A stretch of DNA of 23,170 bases from a virus, in the IMG/VR virus record IMGVR_UViG_3300043313_000563, positions 1-23,170 of that record. One strand, given 5' to 3'. Made by a program: the position numbers and the translations under genes. Positions 1-6,426 of the stretch are shown here, one piece after another. The notes beneath the pieces are model-generated. The model worked only from the letters and a program-made list of their open reading frames with translations, was not told the DNA's origin and did not search any database. Every line of letters starts with the position of its first letter. Within the stretch, counting starts at the first letter, position 1.

Positions 1-424
1 CTGGCCCGGCGGGTGAGGCTGATAAAAAAACGGAGGATTCAATTCCGTTTATCTTTATCGGCGTCGGAATTTCTTTTTCATCGACATTAGCTAATCTCGC
101 TTTAAGCATTTGCCGGCCGAATTCCGCAATGTCTTGGCCTAATGCACCGCCAGCGCTTTGATTGCATGATGCATGACTAGGCCTAACGATATCGTCATTA
201 CCATTAGCCAAGGCGTGCGGAATACCAACGTGATCTAATTCCCAACGGTCATAGGGAGTAATGGTGAGCCCGCATCTTGGGCAGGGTTGCGGTAGCCGCA
301 TCTGCCACCGAGCACGGAGCCGTGACCATTGGCCAGACGATAGGCGGATGCCGCCAGCATGGCGTTTGTTGGCGGCCCGTTGGTGTGGTCTCTTGGTGGC
401 TATGGCTCGGCATCCTCCGCCCAT
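1..424 (-). CDS. HNH endonuclease, 3' end cut by window edge
   Basis: The reading frame is open from 424 down to base 1 and runs off the window, so only about 141 residues are visible. It carries a zinc-knuckle HNH core: C48-P-R-C51, then WELDHV with D64-H65, then H84-A-S-C87-N88. This is the layout of phage HNH proteins encoded next to terminase, where they nick DNA during packaging (family knowledge). The tail after residue 100 is more AT-rich and lacks recognisable motifs. The ATG at 424 has GGTGGA upstream; an in-frame GTG at 454 is an alternative start, and a stop lies just beyond it. The open frame in another phase over 249-485 lacks these motifs and is a shadow. Function confident, exact start uncertain. 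Confidence 0.85.
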   Translation of the reverse strand, partial: MGGGCRAIATKRPHQRAANKRHAGGIRLSSGQWSRLRARWQMRLPQPCPRCGLTITPYDRWELDHVGIPHALANGNDDIVRPSHASCNQSAGGALGQDIAEFGRQMLKARLANVDEKEIPTPIKINGIESSVFLSASPAGP

Positions 425-525
425 CTTGGCCGGTTGTCCACCGTGCCCACCCACAGGCCAGGCCGTAACTACTCACCGTTAGCACCGTTAATCAGATGGT
501 AGTTAGTTGGTAGTCCCTTTAGAGG

Positions 526-601
526 GGGTGCATATATGCACCCTAATCAAGCGTGGATCAGGGTGCATATGTGCATCCTCCCTAGGTGCATATGTGATCC
601 C
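526..601. promoter_or_regulatory. Three GGTGCATAT-type palindromic repeats (operators or iterons)
   Basis: Three 18-bp copies: 526-543 is a perfect palindrome (GGGTGCATATATGCACCC), 561-578 is a near copy, and 584-601 keeps the left half and degenerates on the right. They lie between the last early gene (ends 666) and the HNH/terminase late operon (starts 424), in a 241-bp non-coding interval. The motif was not found elsewhere in the window. Position and dyad symmetry fit binding sites for a dimeric regulator of the late operon, or origin iterons. Which one is inference. Confidence 0.6.
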
Positions 602-642
602 TAATCCACAGATGGGCCGAGGGTTATCCACAGTCTGTGGAT
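601..642. promoter_or_regulatory. DnaA-box-like sites with inverted repeat
   Basis: TTATCCACAG at 624-633 contains a perfect match to the bacterial DnaA box TTATCCACA. It overlaps an inverted repeat, ATCCACAG (626-633) against CTGTGGAT (635-642). A third half-site, AATCCACAG, lies at 603-611. These sit beside the palindromic repeats in the same non-coding interval, so the region is the best origin candidate in the window. The sites could equally be operators; only the motif matches are seen. Confidence 0.45.
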
Positions 643-665
643 GGGAAAGGCACCATAGGGAAGGC

Positions 666-989
666 CTAGAGCGTGAGCCTGTAAACCATGGGTGAGGCCC
701 GCCCGTTTAGGTGGCCTTCCGCTTTGATATAGCCCGCCTCGGTTAACTCCCTCATGGCCCGCTTAACGGCCGAGCGGGCGCCGGGCGTGGCCTCTCTCCC
801 GGCATAGCCGAGGCAGGCGGCTAGGTGATTCCACCCACGAAAGTAGATGTGGGCGGGCTGATTCTTGGTCTCTTGGTCTAGCGCGTTAAGCGCCAGCACC
901 CATAAGGCCTCACGCGCCACACGGCTTAGCCCGTTAAGGCTCCCGGCCATAGCCTTAGCCTCCACCGTACGGAGCAATTGTGTTCCCAC
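666..989 (-). CDS. Winged-helix DNA-binding protein, replication- or regulation-related
   Basis: 107 residues from a GTG start that lies 3 bases after the upstream stop. The pattern of helices (SRVAREALWVLALNALD, then a segment rich in small residues, then AVKRAMRELTEAGYIKAE and a beta-hairpin ending MVYRLTL) is that of small phage winged-helix proteins. The helix 'RAMRELTEAGYIK' resembles the end of wHTH domains in plasmid and phage replication initiators and MarR-like regulators. It is the last gene of the early operon and sits directly next to the palindromic repeats at 526-601, so it is a natural candidate to bind them. The DNA-binding call is moderately sure; the target is inferred. Confidence 0.6.
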   Translation of the reverse strand: MGTQLLRTVEAKAMAGSLNGLSRVAREALWVLALNALDQETKNQPAHIYFRGWNHLAACLGYAGREATPGARSAVKRAMRELTEAGYIKAEGHLNGRASPMVYRLTL

Positions 990-992
990 GGG

Positions 993-1259
993 TCACGGGT
1001 CACGGCGCTGATACTTCGTGGCTCTCTCTACCTCTAGAGACCTAACCAATTCACACCGGCCGCACAATTGGCCCGGCTCATCCCATGGCGTAATCATTCC
1101 GCACCGTGGGCACCGATTGTGCTGGCGCGTGCGGGCCGCATGGCTGGCCTTATATGGCTGGCCACCGGAGGTAACGCATACCTCTCCCGGTTGGGCGCCG
1201 CACGTCTCACACGGGTATGTCTCGAATACGGTGCGCCAGCGGCTCTTATCGCGCGGCAT
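993..1259 (-). CDS. Small zinc-binding phage protein
   Basis: 88 residues. The N-terminal half has C-E-T-C-G-A-Q-P-G-E-V-C followed by H and R residues, the layout of a small zinc-binding domain widespread in actinophage proteins. The C-terminal half adds CPRC and CGRC, a second zinc-ribbon pair. It therefore probably holds two zinc sites, and has a basic end. It overlaps the upstream resolvase-like gene by 14 nt, which indicates coupled translation. No enzymatic residues are visible; nucleic-acid binding is the usual assumption for such proteins. Confidence 0.7.
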   Translation of the reverse strand: MPRDKSRWRTVFETYPCETCGAQPGEVCVTSGGQPYKASHAARTRQHNRCPRCGMITPWDEPGQLCGRCELVRSLEVERATKYQRRDP

Positions 1260-1590
1260 GTGGCGGCGCCTTTATCTCATCCACCCGTGGGCCTCTAGGC
1301 GCCTCCGTGACCGCGTAGAGCGTGACCCATCCGGGCCGGTCACGGGTGGCCAGCACGGGCCGCCCACCGGCCAGCACGGAGGCCGCTCGGATGGCCGCAC
1401 GCTCGGCGGGCGCCATGGTGCCCGTGATCTTGCATGAGATGAGCACCGGGCGTTTATCGGCCCGTAGCGCCACTAAATCGGCCACCCCAAATGACCCGGC
1501 CGCGCGGATGACCCAATAGCCGATTTCTTCAAATGCGGCTTTGGTTTGGCGCTCTAGGTAATCCCCACGGTTACGCGCCCGGTTAGGCAT
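1246..1590 (-). CDS. Hjc-like Holliday junction resolvase / PD-(D/E)XK nuclease
   Basis: 114 residues with the compact layout of archaeal Hjc-type and phage resolvases: an N-terminal basic helix with Glu (RNRGDYLERQTKAAFEE), then GSFGVADLVALR carrying the metal-binding Asp, then PVLISCK with the catalytic Lys. The canonical (D/E)-X-K Glu position is Ser here (S-C-K), which occurs in some members but weakens certainty about activity. Its likely role is to resolve branched recombination or replication intermediates, which fits the neighbouring RecT and Cas4-like genes. The start overlaps the end of the upstream gene by 8 nt and has no clear ribosome site. Confidence 0.7.
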   Translation of the reverse strand: MPNRARNRGDYLERQTKAAFEEIGYWVIRAAGSFGVADLVALRADKRPVLISCKITGTMAPAERAAIRAASVLAGGRPVLATRDRPGWVTLYAVTEAPRGPRVDEIKAPPHAAR

Positions 1591-1768
1591 TATCTAGGAG
1601 CGGATAGGCGGCCAGCGGCCTAATTGATTCCGGAATGGGCTCCGGCTCATGCACGTTATCGGCCGTGAAACCGCCTAGGTTATGCATCCAAATATCGTCA
1701 CTGTCTAGGCGGCTAATGCCTTCCTTACAGATCAAGCATTTGGCTATCTCTATCTTGGGTCCGGGCAT
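1583..1768 (-). CDS. Small protein with CxxC knuckle, unknown function
   Basis: 61 residues. One CLIC pair near the N-terminus, then an aspartate-rich stretch and WMHNLGG. The start at 1768 is supported by GGAGAG six to seven bases upstream, a strong ribosome site, even though this puts a 44-nt overlap on the end of the preceding gene. No second Cys pair, so a zinc site would need the His residues. Function not recognised. Confidence 0.6.
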   Translation of the reverse strand: MPGPKIEIAKCLICKEGISRLDSDDIWMHNLGGFTADNVHEPEPIPESIRPLAAYPLLDNA

Positions 1769-2246
1769 TCAAATCTCTCCAATCGTGCAAAGCGGATTGC
1801 GGCACCCAATGGGTAGCCGCTCGGTAATGGCGGCGCCTTATGGGAAATGTCTTGGCCTCGGCGGCCGTCATCCACCCGGCTATATGGAGCCCGTGTGGCG
1901 GTAAGCCGATGATGAGCACGCAAACCCAATGATCCGGCGTATCGGCGGGCACCAATAGGTGACCGCTTTTCCCTATGGTCGATTTACCCTCATAATCGGT
2001 GCCTTTGTGGCTCACATCTGGCCCACCGTGGCCGGTTATGGCTGGCCAAATTCTCGAGCCCAACGCCCGCGCTAGATAAACCTCACCGAAATAGGCCAGG
2101 ATATCGTTTGCTTGTTTCTGCTCATGGGTGCGGCGGTATTCGTTGCCATCGTGCCAGCCTTTATCTTTGGCGTAATGGCGCCGCTTATATCCGCCGATGG
2201 CGCACGTTAGCGATTCATCTAGGGTGAGCCGTACGTTAATCGTCAC
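1725..2246 (-). CDS. Putative PD-(D/E)XK nuclease-like protein
   Basis: About 173 residues from a GTG at 2246, which overlaps the RecT stop by 11 nt; an ATG at 2270 is an alternative. The open frame extends upstream to 2351 but that part overlaps RecT. The middle shows a nuclease-like layout: GEVYLARALG (Glu), GGPDV (Asp), then DYEGKST (E-x-K-like), followed by HGLHIAGWMTAAEAK, a GW(I/M)..A.EAK motif seen after the core in several phage nuclease-fold proteins. It sits between RecT and the resolvase-like gene. The nuclease assignment is by motif pattern only and could be wrong. Confidence 0.5.
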   Translation of the reverse strand: MTINVRLTLDESLTCAIGGYKRRHYAKDKGWHDGNEYRRTHEQKQANDILAYFGEVYLARALGSRIWPAITGHGGPDVSHKGTDYEGKSTIGKSGHLLVPADTPDHWVCVLIIGLPPHGLHIAGWMTAAEAKTFPIRRRHYRAATHWVPQSALHDWRDLNARTQDRDSQMLDL

Positions 2247-3342
2247 GCTCTGATTCCGGCCGTGTGTCATAAATCTTGAATCGGATATCGGGCATGGCTT
2301 CCTCATCTGCTTCGAATGTGAGCGTTCCGTTAGCGAAACGGCCGAGCACATCTAGCACCCTTAGGCCTTCCGCACGGGTCAATTCTTTAGAGGTAGCGAT
2401 ATCCCGGCCGAGGATGGCCGATAGGAGCGCGTGCCTTTCCTCGGCCGTGGCCACGGTGCCCAATTCCCGCGTCAGGCCCGCTTGCAAGGCCCGCATGGGC
2501 GCGGCGCCCAAGGGTGGCGGCCCGCTCCCGGCTGGCACTTCCGGGGGTGCCTCGGGAGCGGGCCTCTCCGGCTCCGGCGTGGGAGAGGGAGCCGGAGGCT
2601 CGGCCTCCGGGTGGAGAATATGCGGCGGAGGTAGCGGCACATCTACGTAGCGCGGCCTCTCCGGGCCTGTAGGCGGCTCGGCGGCCTCCGGTGCCACGGG
2701 AGCCGCGTCAGGCTCTCTAGCGGCCGCCCGTGGCTTCCTCTGTAGCGCCTTGCGTGGCTTGGGCTCCGGCGCCGCTTCCTCCGGCGCACCCCATACGGCC
2801 GCGTCAGGCTCGGCGCCATCCTCGGCCACATATCCAAGGCCTTTGATTACGTCAGGGAAGAGCATCCGAGCCAAATCACCCGTGGCGCGTGCCGTGAGCA
2901 TGGCGCGCGGGTATGTCTGCCAATTCTTGCGGCCCAAGAGGCCAGCGGCCCGCGCTTGGTCGATAGTCCATTCAATGTGTAGCCGCTCGGATTCCGGGCG
3001 GCCCGCACGGATGCCAGAGACCCGGCACCGCGTACCCGTGGCCTCATGCACGGAGAGGGAATGGCCTGCCTTATAGATAAGCGCCCGCATTAACTCCGCC
3101 GAGGGAGCCGGGCGGCCGTCCACAATATGCATGCCCTGTAAGGCTTGCATAGGCGTTACGCCAATCTCCAACCCATAAAGGATTAGCGCGGTGACGGCCT
3201 CCCGGCGCCCACGGAGCGGCGCGGGCACGAATTCGGTATCCGAGACCGCTAGCGAAACCTTATCGGCAAATACCAATGCGTCACCCCATGCACCAACGTC
3301 TAGCACGGGCGCGTTAGGTTCGATAACGGCCAATTCGCTCAC
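2236..3342 (-). CDS. recT: RecT-like single-strand annealing protein
   Basis: 368 residues. Residues about 30-190 match the RecT/Bet-type annealase layout: TALILYGLEIGVTPMQALQG, then MHIVDGRPAPSAELMRALIYKAGH, and NWQTYPRAMLTARATGDLARMLFPDVI. RecT proteins bind single-stranded DNA and drive strand annealing, usually paired with an exonuclease; the Cas4/RecB-like gene at 4065-4853 is the likely partner. Residues about 200-290 are a long Ala/Pro/Glu-rich low-complexity linker, followed by a small helical C-terminal domain, LTRELGTVATAEERHALL onward, unusual for RecT. The GTG start at 3342 overlaps the upstream stop (GTGA), so it is translationally coupled. Confidence 0.8.
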   Translation of the reverse strand: MSELAVIEPNAPVLDVGAWGDALVFADKVSLAVSDTEFVPAPLRGRREAVTALILYGLEIGVTPMQALQGMHIVDGRPAPSAELMRALIYKAGHSLSVHEATGTRCRVSGIRAGRPESERLHIEWTIDQARAAGLLGRKNWQTYPRAMLTARATGDLARMLFPDVIKGLGYVAEDGAEPDAAVWGAPEEAAPEPKPRKALQRKPRAAAREPDAAPVAPEAAEPPTGPERPRYVDVPLPPPHILHPEAEPPAPSPTPEPERPAPEAPPEVPAGSGPPPLGAAPMRALQAGLTRELGTVATAEERHALLSAILGRDIATSKELTRAEGLRVLDVLGRFANGTLTFEADEEAMPDIRFKIYDTRPESERDD

Positions 3343-3560
3343 GGCTCTACCGCCTCCAAAATGGCATCCTCGGTAACGGGCACGGAGATATCCCGCGCCT
3401 CTAAATAGGCGTCATGGGTGAGGAAATAAACGGTGCCGTTGGCATCAAAGGCCACTAGCGGCTTATCTTCCTCATTCCTCACAACCATGAGAGCCACGCC
3501 ACGATATGAGGCGGGCGCCGTGTGCGGCCGGATTCCCTCGGCGGATAGGCGCGCTTTCAC
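3339..3560 (-). CDS. Small hypothetical protein
   Basis: 73 residues from a GTG start that overlaps the upstream TGA by 4 nt (GTGA), and its own stop overlaps the RecT start. The sequence alternates short strands (GVALMVVRNE, PLVAFDANGTVYFLT) and ends acidic. No motif recognised. The tight coupling to RecT suggests a role in the same recombination operon. Confidence 0.6.
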   Translation of the reverse strand: MKARLSAEGIRPHTAPASYRGVALMVVRNEEDKPLVAFDANGTVYFLTHDAYLEARDISVPVTEDAILEAVEP

Positions 3561-3715
3561 TTGCCATCCATCTCGACTAGCACGGCGGTTAATCCGGCCA
3601 GCGCTAGAGCACGCTCGGCGGCCTCCGTGTGGCCTTCCCGGATGAGGGAGATAGCCCGCCTAATGCCCACATCTAGAATGTGCTCGGCGGTTGGGCGGAG
3701 CGGCGCGGCGCTCAT
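3557..3715 (-). CDS. Small helical hypothetical protein
   Basis: 52 residues, starting MSAAPLRPTAEHILDVGIRR and ending VEMDGK. It fills the otherwise unexplained gap between its neighbours with an ATGA overlap at its start and a GTGA overlap at its end, exactly the spacing used throughout this operon. Composition is predominantly helical (AISLIREGHTEAAERALALA). Function unknown. Confidence 0.6.
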   Translation of the reverse strand: MSAAPLRPTAEHILDVGIRRAISLIREGHTEAAERALALAGLTAVLVEMDGK

Positions 3716-4065
3716 TCGGCGGCCGCCGTATCCCTCGGATCAAACGGTGATTGGCTGACGGCCGCGCGGATATCCTCACGCGCGGCCGCCGCGTCATAGT
3801 CACCCGGCTCCGGCTCCGGCGTGCTGGCGGCGCCTAGGGAGGCGTCACAGTCAAAGAAAGCGCGCGGCCGCTCGGCCCATCCGCCGATATCAGCGCTCGG
3901 CGCCTCGGTCCATGAGGCGTGGCAGACACATACGGCGTTGCCTTCCTTGGTTGTGTATTCCTTATTTCCCTTGGCCGCGTATGCCTTGGCCTTGGCCTCC
4001 GTTTTATGGGTGCGCGCGTGGCCGCAATCCGCCACGGTGCATTGGGGCCATTGATATGCCTTCAC
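3712..4065 (-). CDS. Hypothetical protein with possible zinc knuckle
   Basis: 117 residues from a GTG in a TAGTG overlap with the nuclease gene. The N-terminal half has CTVADCGHARTHK, then VCVCHASW, four Cys plus His that could bind zinc. The C-terminal half is acidic and rich in Pro, Asp and Ala. It lies between the Cas4-like nuclease and RecT and is probably an accessory of that set. Function not recognised. Confidence 0.6.
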   Translation of the reverse strand: MKAYQWPQCTVADCGHARTHKTEAKAKAYAAKGNKEYTTKEGNAVCVCHASWTEAPSADIGGWAERPRAFFDCDASLGAASTPEPEPGDYDAAAAREDIRAAVSQSPFDPRDTAAAE

Positions 4066-4853
4066 TATGCAATCCTTTCCGGGAGAGGTAGAGCGGCCCC
4101 GATTAAATCCTCACGCCGGAGGCCCGCCCATTTGGCTACTTCGATAGCGTGCCGGAAGGCGCGCCACATCTCTTCATCAATCCGCACGGGCACTAATTCC
4201 CACCCATCCGGCCGCACCCATAGCGCGGCGCCGCGCGCAATTGGGCGCATCGTCATATCGCGGTCACCGATTTGCACATGCGTAGCGCGGCTATATGCGG
4301 TCAATTGCAAAGCCGTTTCCGGCCACACGCCGGAGGCGCCGGTTTTGTAATCAATCATCCAATATTCGTTACGGCGCATCATGGCGCACAAATCGAATTT
4401 GCCCGCGTAACGCAATTCCTCATGGAATACGGCACACTCCACCAAGGCAGTATCCGGGCCGATATCCCACGCATCCATAAAGCGCGCTACTTGCTCACCC
4501 ATCCGGATAACGTCATCCGGATAAGGCTCTTTAGTGTCCGGGTCATAACTCTCCACCGGCTCACCGAAAATAAGGCGCTCGGCTATGGAATGGACCAACG
4601 TGCCAGCGGCGGCCGAGGCGTCTCGCACGCGGTCACTAGCGGCCGAGGCCTCCCTAATCCATGAGGCCTCACCCATCACGGGCAGGCTCTCAACGTTGGC
4701 GGCCGCCCATAGCGCGGCCTCCCTAGCGGACCATTTGAGTAGGCCCGGCTTTCCGATGGCCTTCCCGATGATGCCCGTAACGCTCGGCACCCTTTCGCCA
4801 TCTAGCGAATAGGTGTGGAATCGGCCGGTGCCCACAACCAAGCGGGAGCCCAT
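4065..4853 (-). CDS. Cas4/RecB-type PD-(D/E)XK exonuclease
   Basis: 262 residues. Core motifs in order: AGTLVHSIAERL with H88 and E92, VECAVF (E139), YAGKFDLCAMM (D154), WMIDYKTG (D168 and K170), and ALQLTAY (Q183 onward). This is the H-x-D-(D/E)xK-QxxxY pattern of the RecB/Cas4 nuclease family. The Cys residues of Cas4 iron-sulphur clusters are not evident. In phages such genes pair with RecT to resect DNA ends for annealing, and the RecT-like gene is about 700 bp downstream. The start is set by a TGATG overlap with the upstream gene. Confidence 0.85.
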   Translation of the reverse strand: MGSRLVVGTGRFHTYSLDGERVPSVTGIIGKAIGKPGLLKWSAREAALWAAANVESLPVMGEASWIREASAASDRVRDASAAAGTLVHSIAERLIFGEPVESYDPDTKEPYPDDVIRMGEQVARFMDAWDIGPDTALVECAVFHEELRYAGKFDLCAMMRRNEYWMIDYKTGASGVWPETALQLTAYSRATHVQIGDRDMTMRPIARGAALWVRPDGWELVPVRIDEEMWRAFRHAIEVAKWAGLRREDLIGAALPLPERIA

Positions 4854-5158
4854 CAGCGCACGCCTTCCGAGGCCTCGGTTTCCTCCGGCGTGGCCACGAT
4901 TCCGAGCGGCCCGCCTGCCTTAAAATCCGGCACATCGATATGAGGCCTTACTGTCATCATTTCGATAACCTCGGCCAATTGCTCATCCGACATAAAGTAA
5001 CGGCCGCCCACCCGGAGATGAGGCCAGATATTGCGGCGGCAATTCTCGCGCACCTTAATCCGGCCGGTGTGCAATTTCGGCGCAATCTCATCCACGGAGT
5101 AATAGCGCACCGTGATTGGATTTCCGTCAGGGTCGAGAGATGGAAAAAGGGTAGGCAA
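4853..5158 (-). CDS. Excisionase-like / MerR-type DNA-binding protein
   Basis: 101 residues if started at the TTG at 5158, which has GGGAGGA seven bases upstream, the best ribosome site nearby. The frame stays open to 5506 but the extra part lacks a good start and overlaps a plus-strand gene. The segment YYSVDEIAPKLHTGRIKVRENCRRNIWPHLRVGGRYFMSDEQL has the shape of helix-turn-helix proteins of the excisionase/MerR-like fold: a helix, a turn, then the WPHLRVGGRYF wing. It is the first gene of the leftward early operon and might act as recombination directionality factor or early regulator. Both roles are inference. Confidence 0.6.
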   Translation of the reverse strand: MPTLFPSLDPDGNPITVRYYSVDEIAPKLHTGRIKVRENCRRNIWPHLRVGGRYFMSDEQLAEVIEMMTVRPHIDVPDFKAGGPLGIVATPEETEASEGVR

Positions 5159-5438
5159 AGCCGTTTCCTCCCGTGAGATATGGCCCACCGCGCGGTTATC
5201 GATTCCCGAGGCACACGCGGCTATTGGCCATATGTCTACGCGCGGCCGCTGGCCCGTGGCAAGGCCCACGGGATCAGCCTCCCGGCCAATCTCGGCCCGG
5301 AGCGCCCGCCAGAGGCCTACGGGCGCACGTACGCCACACGCGCCACACCGAGAGGCCAGGAAGCGTGACGGGAGCGGCGCTCCGGCGTTATGGTCAGGCG
5401 CGTATGACACACCTACCCGCTCGGAGGAAAGGAAGCGC
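5159..5438. promoter_or_regulatory. Divergent control region between leftward early and rightward genes
   Basis: The leftward early operon begins at 5158 and a well-supported rightward gene begins at 5439, so promoters for both should lie here. I see no convincing -10/-35 pair on either strand. A tentative plus-strand ORF (5180-5368) occupies most of the interval. GGAGGAAAGGA at 5422-5432 is the ribosome site of the 5439 gene. Confidence 0.4.
5180..5368 (+). CDS. Possible small basic protein
   Basis: 62 residues, rich in Arg, Tyr and Gly (GTRGYWPYVYARPLARGKAH), ending QEA. The amino acid composition and GC-rich third positions look like coding sequence. Against it: a stop lies directly upstream of the ATG, the ribosome site is poor (only GTGAG), and the leftward operon start is just 21 bp away, leaving little space for promoters. 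It may be an authentic leaderless gene or chance. No family recognised. Confidence 0.35.
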   Translation: MAHRAVIDSRGTRGYWPYVYARPLARGKAHGISLPANLGPERPPEAYGRTYATRATPRGQEA

Positions 5439-5783
5439 ATGCCTCGCAAGGAAGCGCCAGAATCGCTAGAGGCCTTTGTGGATGGCCTGTCTGACCGCGT
5501 GCTCACATGCCGGGAGTTGGGTCACCATTGGCGCCCGCTCACGGTCACTTGGGAGCGGGAGGCGCGCGCCTACCATCGTCAGATGCGGTGCCCATCGTGC
5601 CGCACCGTGCGTACGCAAATCCTCACGGAGCACGGGCACGTCATCTCCAACGGCTACCGCTATCCGGATGGCTACCTAGCCGGAAATTTGACCGAGCGCG
5701 TCAGCCGTGACGCCTTCCGCATGGCGGCCGTTCAACGCTTCCTAGCGGCGGCCGATTCTTCCAAAAGAGTGACGGCCGCGTGA
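5439..5783 (+). CDS. Small phage zinc-binding protein
   Basis: 114 residues with a strong ribosome site (GGAGGAAAGGA) 6 bases before the ATG. It carries LTCRELGHHW, then QMRCPSCRTVR, then GYRYPDGYLAG. This Cys-His and C-x2-C pattern followed by a Tyr-rich YRYPxGYL segment is recurrent in uncharacterised actinophage and actinobacterial mobile-element proteins. It is one of the few rightward genes and its stop overlaps the next gene, so the two are coupled. Biochemical role unknown; nucleic-acid binding is plausible. Confidence 0.75.
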   Translation: MPRKEAPESLEAFVDGLSDRVLTCRELGHHWRPLTVTWEREARAYHRQMRCPSCRTVRTQILTEHGHVISNGYRYPDGYLAGNLTERVSRDAFRMAAVQRFLAAADSSKRVTAA

Positions 5784-6313
5784 TGGCCCAAATCATCTCG
5801 GTTGTCTGTGATGTGCCTGACGCGCCGGAGCATCCGGGAGAGCCGTTCCGGGTGTCCGTAGGCGCGCCGGGCCAGCCGGGGCCGGTGCTCATAGTCGATT
5901 TGTGCTCGGAGCACGCCTCTCCGCTCTTGGCCGTATGGGAGGCCATCTCGGAGTTAGGCAGGCCGGAGAATGGGAACGGCGCCGGGCCTCGGAAGGCGCC
6001 CGCCGCTCCCGGCTCGGAGCGCGTGGCGTGCCCGGTGTGCGGCAAGCCGCTTAAGAATCGCGGGAGCATGGGCGCCCATCTCCGAGGCCAGCACGGCGTA
6101 ACCATCTCGGAGGTAGAGAGCGGTAAGAGCAACGCGGTTACGTGCCCGGTGTGCGGCCGCTCTATCGGCTCTCCGCAAGGCCTCGGCCGTCACACCAAAA
6201 CGGCTCACTCCATGACGGTGCCAGAGGCACGCGCGGCGGCCGCGCGGGCGGATGCGCCACCGGCTCCGCGCAAGGCCCGCAAACGGGCCTCTGTGGCCTC
6301 TGGCGAGGCATGA
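5783..6313 (+). CDS. Double C2H2-type zinc-finger protein with Lsr2-like N-terminus
   Basis: 176 residues from the ATG at 5783; a GTG at 5780 overlapping the upstream stop is equally possible. Residues 1-60 (FRVSVGAPGQ, then VLIVDLCSEHASPLL) resemble the short beta-rich dimer region of Lsr2-type proteins. Two zinc fingers follow: C83-x2-C86...H99-x4-H104 and C121-x2-C124...H137-x4-H142, separated by about 17 residues. The tail is basic and Ala-rich. Likely a DNA-binding regulator or nucleoid-like silencer. It is the best candidate for a lysogeny regulator because no classical repressor is visible. Its last 109 bp overlap a convergent minus-strand gene. Confidence 0.7.
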   Translation: MAQIISVVCDVPDAPEHPGEPFRVSVGAPGQPGPVLIVDLCSEHASPLLAVWEAISELGRPENGNGAGPRKAPAAPGSERVACPVCGKPLKNRGSMGAHLRGQHGVTISEVESGKSNAVTCPVCGRSIGSPQGLGRHTKTAHSMTVPEARAAAARADAPPAPRKARKRASVASGEA

Positions 6314-6426
6314 CGGGCGCCGGGCCGGATGATGGCGCGGAGCGTAGCCACGCGCTCCGGCGTGAGCGGCGGCGCATCGGCCAGCATCCGCGCCACCCAC
6401 GCGGCCAGGCGGTCAGTCTCACCCAT
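6205..6426 (-). CDS. Small helical protein of a common actinobacterial type
   Basis: 73 residues. The N-terminus GETDRLAAWVARMLADAPPL followed by TPERVATLRAII is a recognisable short actinobacterial/phage protein pattern ('...APPLTPEQ...L..LL') usually about 40-60 residues long. Here the frame continues as an Ala/Arg-rich tail that overlaps the convergent zinc-finger gene by 109 bp. That tail may be a lost stop codon. No ribosome site stands out. Function unknown. Confidence 0.55.
   Translation of the reverse strand: MGETDRLAAWVARMLADAPPLTPERVATLRAIIRPGARHASPEATEARLRALRGAGGASARAAAARASGTVME

Noticed and set aside
249-485. 78-residue minus-strand open frame
   Set aside because: It overlaps the HNH gene in another phase and lacks the CPRC, DH and HxxC-N motifs that the HNH frame shows.
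507-695. 62-residue plus-strand open frame across the palindromic repeats
   Set aside because: No ribosome site; its sequence is made of the repeats themselves.
5159-5506. Longer N-terminus for the excisionase-like gene (start at 5506)
   Set aside because: The added 116 residues have no domain pattern, overlap the well-supported gene at 5439, and TTG at 5158 has a much better ribosome site.
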